A DNA stretch of 18,026 nucleotides from Acanthamoeba lenticulata (lineage: Eukaryota > Discosea > Longamoebia > Acanthamoebidae): assembly GCA_002179805.1 (NCBI GenBank), contig NAVB01001642.1:1-18026 (forward strand), in the 5' to 3' direction. The position numbers and the translations under genes are program-made. Of this stretch, positions 1-7,994 are shown in pieces (position 1 is the first letter of the stretch; each line of letters opens with the position of its first letter). The notes under the pieces were generated by a model that was not told the origin of the DNA, did no database searches, and worked only from the letters and a program-made list of their open reading frames with translations.

Positions 1-1693
1 TTGTCGTCATGGGCATGTTGAACGCGCTCACAACAAAGCCCGCGCCCTCTGGCTTGAAGATTCTTCGTGTTGCGTCCTCAAAACGAACCAGCTGGCATCA
101 ACGCACAACAAGTAAATAAATAAATAATATAATAAATAAATAAATATTATCAAAATAAATAAATTGATTCATAAAAATAAAGAGAAAAATAGAAAAAAGA
201 AAAAAAATGAAAGGGCAACGTTACGGACAAAGCGGCAAGCACAGCCGCAACTTGGGCCTCGTCGGCGGCGTTGATCAGATGCAGGTTGCCGTAGGGTCGC
301 GATACGAAGCCTTCGCTGTGGATGCGACGAACCAAGCCGTGCAGCTCGTGCCGTACCTGGTGGCCGCGATCCGGCGCCGCGCGCCCCCCGGTCAGACGAG
401 ACGTGATGTCGCTGTTGTTGTTGTTGTTCTGTTGTTTGTTGTTGTTGTTGGTGATGATGATGAGGCAGAGGAGGGACCTTATGCTGCTGCCTCGGGTCGC
501 GCATCATCTTCGCACAGTCGATCACGTAGATCACGTACAGGCGCTTGTCGGTCGTGGGCCACGAGTCTGATGGCCGCACCTGCCGGAGGACCGGCCACCC
601 CGCCCTGCGGTCACCTCTTGGGCATCAGCGCGAAATCGAGTCACGCGGCGGGGGGGGGAGGCCACACACAGGAGGTGCCGCAGGACGCCAAAGTGGGAGT
701 CTGCGTAGGTCGAGTCGCCATGCACCTGGACTTCCAGCCCCGTCCGGATGGCCCTGAAGCGGCCTACGGCCAGCCCATCCCATCATTCCCCCAAAAGGTC
801 GGTCGGTGGAGGAAAGAACGAAGAGAGGTGGGGGGGAGGGAGCCGACCTCCTACGGGGCTGGTCAAGTCGCGACGTGGCTCGTCGTTGTATTGCCCTTTG
901 GTTGAGGAGATGATGTGTTGGTCTTTGCGTGAGTCGACGCCAAGGGCAAGAAAAGAGGCAACGAGGAGGGAGGGAAGGAAGGAAGGAAGAGCCAACCAAC
1001 ACAGTAGGAGCCCAGCATGGCGTCGGTGATGGCCTGCAGCCACGGGGAGGCGACCGAGCAGCCGCCGATGAGGAACGCGGAATAGCAAGAGGGTCGCCAC
1101 ACCTGCGCCAGCATCTCGTGCATCCTGGCGTGATGATGATGATGATGGTGATGACGATAACAGAGTGAGGTCATTCAATGCAACAAGAAAGCAAAACTCG
1201 AGGTTCAATGTGTACTGCTGGTAGGCCAGCCGCCAGCCGCTTGCACCATCGTGGTGGGTTTCACCATGTGTGGCTGGGCTCGAGGCAGCAGGGCGCTGAA
1301 CTTGGGCCAGGATCGTGTAGACTTGAGCGAGGTCAGTCCACGTCCAGCCTTTTGCCGGTTCCCCCCTGAAGCAACATGGTTCCTGCACCACACAGCACTC
1401 AGATTGAACACAATAGACTGAGTTGCAGTTGAGAGCTTGATAGGATGTACGTCAGCATCCTCATCTATAGCGGGTTGAAGCAGGTTCAAGCCAAACTGGC
1501 GGAGAAAGAAGCTGGCCCACACCACATCTTGTTGTGCACTGGAGCACAGGGCATGGCAGGTCTGCGCCACCTGTCCGCGCTCTTTCAGCAACCAAGGCCC
1601 ATAGTACGTCGTGGCTGACCTTACCTTGGCGAGGTCTGGCAGGCTCAAGTGCACAAAGATGGAGGCTTGCAGGTTTGGGTCCAGCAACTCCAT
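1..1693 (-). CDS. F-box domain protein, 5' part (partial at left edge)
   Basis: Spliced model, exons on the minus strand: 1693-1625, 1570-1451, 1382-1198, 1124-1003, 763-666, 579-478 (or to 403), 356-225, 91 to beyond 1. All phases match. Residues 1 to about 50 read as an F-box: MELLDPNLQASIF, then HLSLPDLAK joined across a 54-nt intron to VAQTCHALCSSAQQDVVWASFF. This is the usual Skp1-binding helix pattern, so the likely role is substrate adaptor of an SCF ubiquitin ligase. The remaining roughly 250 residues are not recognised; they include GWTWTDLAQVY, KRLYVIYVIDCAKMM and SEGFVSRPYGNLHLINAAD. The start at 1693 was chosen because the upstream in-frame ATG at 1726 adds only AT-rich, leader-like codons. 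Exon 6 can end at 478 or at 403; the longer form adds a His/Gln-rich run. Introns with GTTTTG and GTCCCT donors are the weakest points. F-box call fairly sure; C-terminal function unknown. Confidence 0.72.
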
Positions 1694-1900
1694 GAAGAAA
1701 CAAAATAAATGGCTTTTCTTTTTCATTGGCTTTTATTCTTTCCTTATCTCTGACTAAATGAACTAAAACCACTGCCACTGACTGAAGGAGAGGAAGAATT
1801 CTATGATGAACCCGGGAAAAAGAAGCTCAAGACGGGAGCTGCGCCTGGCTTGTGGCGAGGCGCTTACCGGTGAGCTGGAGGCGGTGGGCGTGGGAGACCT

Positions 1901-1921
1901 CATGATGGAGCCTCCATCATG
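1901..1921. repeat. Perfect inverted repeat, 10-bp arms, 1-nt spacer
   Basis: The arm CATGATGGAG at 1901-1910 is followed by one C and then its exact reverse complement CTCCATCATG at 1912-1921. It lies in the non-coding gap between two divergently transcribed genes, next to the ankyrin remnant. It could be a protein-binding dyad, a hairpin or chance. Confidence 0.6.
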
Positions 1922-1998
1922 GGGCCTCGCATTCCGGCACTCCTTCGCCGTGCGGCCACGCACCATGGCCCTGAGCGACCATCTCCCCTTTTTTGCAG

Positions 1999-2180
1999 CG
2001 CAAGTGGCCGCCAAGGGCTGGCTGGCCGTGCTCTAGTGGGCGCGTGCCAACGGCTGCCCGTGGTACTCGGAGATATGCACCAGCGCGGCAACGGCTGCCC
2101 GTGGGACAGGGGACCTGCGCTACCTGCTGTCGTCGTTGGCCACGGGCATGGAAGAGCTGACGGGCGACACTTTGTCTGAG
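1999..2180 (+). pseudogene. Remnant of an ankyrin-type repeat protein
   Basis: In the frame starting near 1999 the plus strand reads AAQVAAKGWLAVL, a TAG stop at 2034, then WARANGCPWYSEICTSAA. This matches the repeat unit with a WARANGCPW core found in large families of ankyrin-repeat proteins of amoebae and of giant viruses (family knowledge, not searched). A second NGCPWD core follows in another frame only about 40 bases later, whereas an intact unit is about 33 residues, so roughly 58 bases seem lost. The stop replaces what is usually a Gln or Lys codon. Together, the stop and the internal deletion indicate decay. No signs of a complete gene flank it. A real gene using an intron over the stop is possible but less likely. 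Confidence 0.55.
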
Positions 2181-2417
2181 GCCACGACCGTGCGACGGCA
2201 CAACTCTTCTCTGCCGCTTCACAGACTGCTTTGAGCAGTGCAGTCAATCCGTATTGCAGGTGCTGTAAGTTGATGTGGCTCGATCTGTTGAAGGTGGGCG
2301 TCACCTGATCTGGCGTTCATAACCTTGCCAATGGTCCTGCTGAGAGGTGTCTTGCGCTCCTGCGCCAACAGCTGTAAATGTTAATTTTCACTTTCTTTTT
2401 CCTCGACTTTATTCCTA

Positions 2418-3334
2418 ATGGATCGGATGCCCACACCAGAGGAACTGGAAGGGCGTCTGCAGCTCCTACTGCCTCTCGTTGGACTTGGGCAAGCGGTGGC
2501 CACTACAGCCCATCAAGCCGGCTTTGGACTGGAGGTTGATTTGATGAAATCGCTACTGCGCGATTTTAGAGTCGAGTTCATCTCCCCTCTACTGCCCGCC
2601 CCAGGCCTTCGATTTCGGTTTGTTGCCAAAGTTTGACTCGCATTCCCTTTCTTGCACGTTCCCTTACGTGTCCTTACATCTCATTTCAAAATGAAAACGT
2701 CGTGTAGGAAGGCGTGGGCAGCCTGAATCGAGGAGCCGCCGTGGAGGTTCTGTTCGACTTGGTCTCAGGGTTCACCCTCAAGTGCGCTTTCCACGCTTGT
2801 TTGCTTGTCTTTGCCAACTTTAAGTCTGATCAGACTAAATTGCATTGAGTAGAGTGTTTGATTGTGACCTACGCGAGAGCGCCACCACCCACTTTGTGTT
2901 TGACCTTGCTGCCCCTGGTACGCTTCACACGTTGCTCAAGCAGCATCGATTATGCTCTCACAGTGCCTGCATGACCAGTTCGACCCAACACGGCACTGCT
3001 GTTGGACGTGGTGGTGATGAAGATCACACCCGCCGTCGCCTTCACCGAGCTCACCCTCCTCCTCGACGATGGCCCAGTAGCTCGGGGCACCCACACGCGG
3101 CTGTTTCTCACCTCTTCCTCTTCTTCCCCCTTCCCATCGTCTTCTTCACCACTACCGCCAGCATCTACTTCCTCTTCTTCTTCACGACACGAGCCTGTCC
3201 ACGGCTTCGTGGCAGAGGGCCTGGAGCGGGACGGCAGCGTGCACGTCCTGATTCAGAGCGCGCCACAGCTGACCCGCAGCGTAATGGCCTCCAGCGGACG
3301 AGGCCGAGCACACGCACCAGCGCCGCGCTTTTGA
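2418..3334 (+). CDS. Hypothetical protein, four exons
   Basis: Model: exons 2418-2630, 2708-2781, 2853-2917 and 2979-3334, phases 0, 2 and 1, giving 235 residues. It starts MDRMPTPEELEGRL after an AT-rich leader and ends in TGA. The spliced product has a hydrophobic-patterned N-terminal half (LQLLLPLVGLGQAVATTAHQ; RVEFISPLLPAPGLRFRFVAK). A strand-rich middle follows (AAVEVLFDLVSGFTLKVFD; THFVFDLAAP; ALLLDVVVMKITPAVAFTEL), then a Ser-rich linker and a short tail. No signal peptide or clear membrane span is seen. I do not recognise the family. Splice sites are GT/AG, but the first donor (GTTTGA) is weak, and the Ser-rich part of exon 4 could hide another intron. Its 3' end faces the receptor gene. 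Confidence 0.55.
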
Positions 3335-3459
3335 TCCCCAAATATTGTAAGGTTAATCTATTTATTTTTTGTTTTAAATGATTTAAAAAATCAACAATTC
3401 GGTGTTTTTCGGATATCAGAGAAATAAATAAAAATTAAATAAGAAAGGATTCGATGGGC
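3335..3459. other. AT-rich gap between convergent genes
   Basis: The 125 bases between two converging 3' ends are strongly AT-rich, with AATAAATAAA-like stretches on the plus strand around 3420-3440 and TTTATTTATT-like stretches on the minus. Both genes probably have their polyadenylation signals here. No gene is seen. Confidence 0.5.
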
Positions 3460-4998
3460 TCATGTGTCGTGGATGAGGAAGTCCTCGCCAGAGGCGTTGA
3501 CGCAAATGGCGGTGGCCTTGGGCGCGCTCACGGAAAAGGCCGAGATGACCATGTGGGCGTGGCTGGCGTCTTCCTCGAAGTCGTCCTCCACGAGCTCGTC
3601 ATCCGCTTCGTCCGCCGGCGGCTCCCGCAACAGCACCGGCCTGGGCGAGGTGACTACCACCTTGGACGGCCCCTTGCTCTTCTCCTGGTATGCTCCCTCG
3701 GCCTTGGCTTGGGCCTTCTCGCCGCTGGTTCGAGCGGCGTCTTCGCCCACGTCGACGTCGTCGTTGTTGAGCACGAGGGACTGGCTGGGGTGATAGTAGT
3801 AGTAATACGGGCCCGGGATGTCGCCAAAGGTGGGCAGCAGCTGGCGCTGGGCGAGGTTGAGGGCGGCGGCTGTGTGTCGCGCGTGGATCACCTTGCGAAG
3901 GTACAGCACAAAGGCCGGGTACATGAGCAGGGGCGCGAACAGGAACTCGAAGATCGAGTGGACGACGGTGGTTTTGGTGGTGAATCGCCTGTACACGTTC
4001 TCGTTGGTCACGCCATACACCAGGAAGTCGAGCGCGCCCTGGAGGTTGAGCAAGAAGGTATAGATGATGGTGAAGATGAAGATGTGGCACTTGGGCACGA
4101 AGGCGTCGAAGATGTAGGTGAACACATCAAACACCCAGCAGACGAAGAAGATGAGCAGGTAGAAGGAGAAGCGGATGACCACTTTCGACAGCCGAAAGTT
4201 GCGCTCTTGGTAGCGTATGCGGCGTATCCGATAAACGACCATCAAGTAGAACGCAAGGTTCAACATGAAGCATGCCATCACTGGCCCAAACCTACAAAAC
4301 AAATTCCTGTTCTGTCAATATTACGAAGTCACTGAAGCAAAAGTAGCGCACCAGAGGATGATGTGCCACGGCCTCTTGGGGAAGCAGAGGTGGAGTACGC
4401 GTGACTGCACCATGAGATCTCCCGCCACGAGGCCGATCACGCCTGCCAGCGGCACGCCCCAGCTGAAGCCGTGGAAGCAGATCCACTCGAACCAGCCCAC
4501 CCCTGGTTTCACGACAACCACAAATTAGCGTCTTGTTCTCACCTTGATGTCTGCCAGGACGAGACCGACGTACTTGTCTTATGGAACCACGAGGAGCGCC
4601 AGAGGAAGAAGGCGATACACGTCGTGTAGCCGCAAGTAGCGCCTAAGAACGACGTGTTAACAGGTGAGGATGAGGATTGCAGCATGACTGGAGAGGAACG
4701 TACCAGAGGCCAGTTGGAAGAAGACGCGCATGCTCACACAGAGTGGCCACACGTAGAGATCGGGGTGGGTGTAGATAAGGAAGGTCTTGGTGATGTTGTT
4801 GATCGCGACCAGGTAGTCGGCGAAGGCCAGCCAGGCCACCAGCTGGGACAAGGGATTTTTTCTAGTGCTGAAGAGGAAGTAGGAGAGAAGCATGTACGAG
4901 GAGCCGAACAGCGAGATGAAGGCGGAGATGAGCGCTAACAGCGAGATGGTGTCGCTCTCATGCCGTGAGAAGTGGGCTTGACAGAATTCAAACCCCAT
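3460..4998 (-). CDS. Seven-transmembrane receptor, cAMP-receptor-like (Dicty_CAR class)
   Basis: Model: exons 4998-4704, 4642-4574, 4502-4352 and 4291-3460 give 448 residues with all phases matching. Seven hydrophobic spans are visible: LLALISAFISLFGSSYMLL, LVAWLAFADYLVAI, the CVSMRVFFQLASGATCGY span, the WFEWICFHGFSWGVPLAG span, the FGPVMACFMLNLAFYLMVV span, the VVIRFSFYLLIFFVCWVF span, and the IIYTFLLNLQGALDFLVYG span. The GFSWGVPL motif in span 4 and LQGALDFLVYG in span 7 resemble the Dictyostelium cAMP-receptor and Crl group. These are plasma-membrane receptors that signal through heterotrimeric G proteins. The tail of about 200 residues is cytosolic, with PYYYYYHP, an acidic segment and Ser/Lys patches. 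Ligand unknown. An in-frame ATG at 5142 would add 48 residues, but their AT-rich codons look like leader, so 4998 is preferred. Confidence 0.85.
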
Positions 4999-5059
4999 CT
5001 TGCAAGAATCACTTCCAATCTCCCCAGATTTTGTGCTTGATTTTTCTAAATCTTGATGC

Positions 5060-5185
5060 TCATCGTCCACTTCCGCATCGTTTGCCAGACGAGCCGAAAA
5101 GCCAAATAATTTTTCGGCATTTCTTTGCAGCGCAGCACCCATTAAGGAAGAATTGGGAAGAGTTACAACGGAACCACGAATCCAT
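5060..5185 (-). other. Candidate upstream ORF in the receptor leader
   Basis: On the minus strand an ATG at 5185 opens a 41-codon frame (starts MDSWFRCNSSQFF, ends GKRCGSGR) that stops at 5060, ahead of the preferred receptor start at 4998. It would be the first ATG after the USP stop at 5245 if transcription starts in that gap. It overlaps the alternative receptor start at 5142 in a different frame. It may limit translation of the receptor, or be meaningless if the mRNA starts downstream. Confidence 0.3.
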
Positions 5186-5244
5186 TGCGGCAAGTGAAGT
5201 TTGGCGGTTGGGCTCCCGTAGGGACGCCAACTTGTCTTTTATCT

Positions 5245-7760
5245 TCACTGGCCCGCCGGGCGCCGCCTGCGGTAGCACAAGAGGTAGGCGTGGGGCGACC
5301 GCACGCGCGTGGCGTCCGAGGCCAGGCGCACTGTATCGTTGTAGTACCACCACCGCGGCTCGCCGCCGTCGTCGCTGCTCTCCGTCGTCGTCGTCGCCTT
5401 GACGTGGGCCGTGTAGTGCGCCACGCCGGTCTCCTCCGAGTGGTTCTGCCATCAGCGCGGCCATCGCCCCCGCACCTCGCGGTCAGCCACCGCCGGACGG
5501 ACGCACTCAGCGGGCGCGCGGCGGGCGGGCTGGCGGCGTACGATGACGGCGTAGAGCTCGTAGCGCGCTTCGGGGTCGCTGCTGTCGCGGTCGGCTTCAA
5601 AGGCGGTCAAATCCCACTCGAGCGGGAAGTCAACCAAGATGTCCAGTTTGTCGCGCCACGATCGCATCACGGGCGGGAAACGCTGCTCGTGGCGCGCGTC
5701 AGCAGCGTAACGACAACAATTCCAACAATGACCACGACGACGATGATGAGGAAAGGAGGCCCCACCTTGAGGTGGACCACGAGGTACTCGGGGAACCGCC
5801 AGACTTGCGTGCGCGTGGCCGCCGGCCGCTTTTCGTTGCACTGTGGGCAGTGCCACATGTCGTCCTCGCCTGTAGGCAGCCACGCGCCGCGCACGCGTCA
5901 GCACATCACACGCATGCGCACACACGCGCACACGCGGACGAGCGCGCTGGGGCGCGCGGACGACGCACCGAGGAGCTCCTCGCGGGTGTAGGTCTGCAGG
6001 CAGTCGACCAGCGCGATCTGCTCCTCCTCGCGGCTCACACTGAGGCTGGGTTCATCATCGGTCGGCGGGCAGTTGAGGGCGTCCACAAGCCGCCACGCCA
6101 CGACGGCTTCAGCTTCGGCGTCGGCGTCGTCCTTGACGGCCGGCAGCGTCCAGTCGACGGCGATGGCGCAGCGCGCGTTGAGCTCGAGCGGCCGGTCGTC
6201 GTCCCGCCCCAGCGGACAGCCGGTGCAGCGCTTGGCCGCCGGGCAGCGGCCGCAGGCCGTCCCCTGCTTGTTGACGACCTTGAGCTCGTACGAGGCCTTG
6301 CGTTCGGCCCGCTCCTCCTCATTTTCCTCTTCGACGAGCGGCGCCAAGAGGCGGTCGAGCTCGGCCGCCAGCGCGCACGGCGTCATGCCCGCGGTCAGCG
6401 GAAAGATGAACGGGCAGCTGCCGGTGAGGTGGCCACCGACGCGGTGCAGGACCTGCACGTCGGCCGGCAGCTGAGCGACCGTGCCGGGCACCGGTCGCGG
6501 CGCGCCGCCGGGCGGCGGGGGCGGCCCACCGGACCCGGGCGGCGGCGGAGGCGGACCACCGGCCCCGGGCGGTGGCGGGGGCGGCCCACCGGCCGGCGGT
6601 CCGGGTGGTGGTGGCGGCGGCGGCCCTCCAACGGCGGCGGCCACGGCAGCCGTGGGGGGCTGGGCCAGGGCCGGGACCTCGTAGGCGTAGAGGACGTCGG
6701 ACTCGGCGAGCTCCTGGAGGGGCTTGGCGGCGGGCAGGACGTTCCAGATCCTGTGGGCGCGCACCTCGGCCAGCTGGAGGGCCGTCCCCGCAGAGAGGCC
6801 TGGCACGGGGAGCAGCAAGGCCGCCAGCGCGCGGAGCAGGTCGGCCACATTCCCGGCCTTGACCACCTTGACGCCGTAGCGCTTGGTCCAGCGCGGGTGC
6901 ACGCCCAGGCTCAGCGTGGGCACCACGACCACCTCAAACGACCTTGGGCCAAGGGACACGTCACGCTGACGTCAGCACGTCGCCTGGCCAGGCAGGCTGA
7001 CGTCATCTTCAGAGAACGAGACCCGTACCGCTGGTACTTGGTGGGGACGGGCAGGGAGAGGAAGACAAAGGGCTCGAAGCGGTGGCGCTCCGTGCCGCAG
7101 GTGCGACACTTGCGCGAGCAGTCGAGCTGGCCGTGGAAGAGGTCCACCAGGAGGCTGCTGTTGCGCGCCCGGTGGGCCGCCCAGTCGCGCCGGGCCGCCG
7201 CGTGGAGGTCGACCTCTTCCTCGTTCTCGTTGCCGGCAGGTTGTTGGTGCTTCTGCTTCTGGTTGACGTCTTCGTGGAGGCCGTCGAGGAGAAAGGACAT
7301 GAACTCCTGCGCGTCTTGCTGGGCCTGGCCCACGAACTGCGGCGCAAACAGCTCGACGCAGGCCTTGAACTCCTGCCTCGAGAAACGGAAGCATCAGCAA
7401 CAGAAGCAAGCAAGCAAGCAACGGAAAGTCCAAGGGCAACCTCACCGTGGGGTCGACAAAGGACTTGGCAACGTGGGCGGGCTTCTCGGCTCCGTTGTCG
7501 GCTTGCTCTGGCTTTTGTTGTTGTTGTTCGTCTCCTCCTTCTTGTTGCTGGTCGACCTCGCAGGTGGCCATGCGGTCAAGGAGCTGGACAAAGGCCTGAG
7601 TGAGCTGGCCGCGCGAGCTCAGCTGATTGGCGAGGTTGAGCTCTTGTCGGTAGGTTCTTGAGAGGTAGAAGTTGGCCAGGGCAGGCGTATGAGCCAGGCA
7701 CTGCAGGACACAGTTCATGAAGCAAGTGTTGCCCAGGTTGGCCAGGCCTCGCCCCTCCAT
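5245..7760 (-). CDS. Ubiquitin-specific protease (USP4/15/32 type)
   Basis: Model: six exons, 7760-7446, 7372-7029, 6942-5969, 5869-5766, 5682-5542, 5445-5245, giving 692 residues. It is a cysteine protease that removes ubiquitin from proteins. The Cys box [13 protein letters not shown] (C13) starts almost at the N-terminus. AQQDAQEF follows near residue 123, zinc-type CRTCG and CPQC pairs lie near 194 and 552, the His box is [10 protein letters not shown] (H636), and the partner Asp is in YYNDTVRL (D662). The [18 protein letters not shown] and [12 protein letters not shown] stretches, and a Cys-rich block before CAIAVDW, match the USP4/15/32 group. DUSP and ubiquitin-like N-terminal domains are absent. 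A long insert carries a Gly/Pro run (about residues 323-373). It is divergent from the SH2-RapGAP gene. Shortening to the catalytic domain alone is the main oddity. Confidence 0.93.
6495..6645 (-). repeat. Polyproline/glycine tandem tract inside the USP
   Basis: The third USP exon encodes blocks of five to seven prolines separated by Gly/Ala/Ser linkers (for example [15 protein letters not shown]). They come from imperfect GC-rich repeats of about 36 bases. Such FH1-like tracts bind profilin, SH3 or WW domains. The plus strand here is a dense series of G runs that could form G-quadruplexes. The tract lies in the variable insert between the two halves of the catalytic domain. Confidence 0.85.
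6943..7028. repeat. Cluster of palindromes in USP intron 2
   Basis: Within this 86-nt intron, a 12-bp palindrome GCTGACGTCAGC lies at 6965-6976, CCTGGCCAGG at 6983-6992, and a second TGACGTCA at 6998-7005. The TGACGTCA octamer is the classic bZIP/CRE site. Two copies about 31 bp apart can also pair with each other in RNA. No function can be shown from sequence. Confidence 0.45.
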
Positions 7761-7994
7761 CTTGTTTTATTTTATTTTAGAAAAGCAGACGAAGAAAACT
7801 CATGTTTGTCGCCAGTAAAGCGGAGATGCCAGTAATATTTGTCGAATAAGGCAGGCAAGCTCATCTTGCCCTAAAATCTCAAGATCCCTCCTGATTTTCT
7901 TGTTTCTTGGCCAGATCATACAACTGCAAACCCCTGTTGGTTGAGTGAGCCAAACCGTTAAGTTCTTTTGTTCTTCTTTTGAGGTGGAACCACC
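7761..7994. promoter_or_regulatory. Divergent promoter region, USP and SH2-RapGAP
   Basis: These 234 bases separate the start codons of two divergent genes, so both promoters and leaders must fit here. The part next to the USP (7761-7800) is AT-rich with TTTTATTTTATTTTA. The part next to the plus gene ends in CCACCATGG, a strong start context. No confident TATA box was identified. Confidence 0.5.

Larger units (their letters stand above)
1694..2417. other. Intergenic region without an intact gene
   Basis: About 720 bases lie between the start of the F-box gene (minus) and the start of the next gene (plus), so promoters of both should lie here. The outer parts (about 1694-1800 and 2370-2417) are AT-rich, as expected of leader or promoter DNA. 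The middle is GC-rich and holds a broken ankyrin-type repeat (about 1999-2180) and a perfect palindrome at 1901-1921. The only open frames are short; none has convincing exon structure on either strand. Confidence 0.6.

Noticed and set aside
207..905. 232-codon open frame on the plus strand opposite the F-box gene
   Set aside because: The minus strand gives a phase-consistent exon chain; this frame is repetitive and runs through its introns.
1130..1165. Polyhistidine or CRISPR-like trinucleotide repeat
   Set aside because: A simple ATG/CAT trinucleotide run within an intron of the F-box model; no spacers and a eukaryotic context.
3454..4335. 293-codon open frame on the plus strand
   Set aside because: Antisense of the receptor's last exon; Val/Gly/His-rich shadow of membrane-span codons.
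6490..6650. Formin FH1 domain
   Set aside because: The polyproline lies inside a USP reading frame with USP motifs on both sides, and no FH2 domain is present.
5772..7661. 629-codon open frame on the plus strand
   Set aside because: It is the antisense shadow of the USP gene, whose catalytic motifs and introns are clear on the minus strand; the frame is Arg/Gly/Pro-rich from GC bias.
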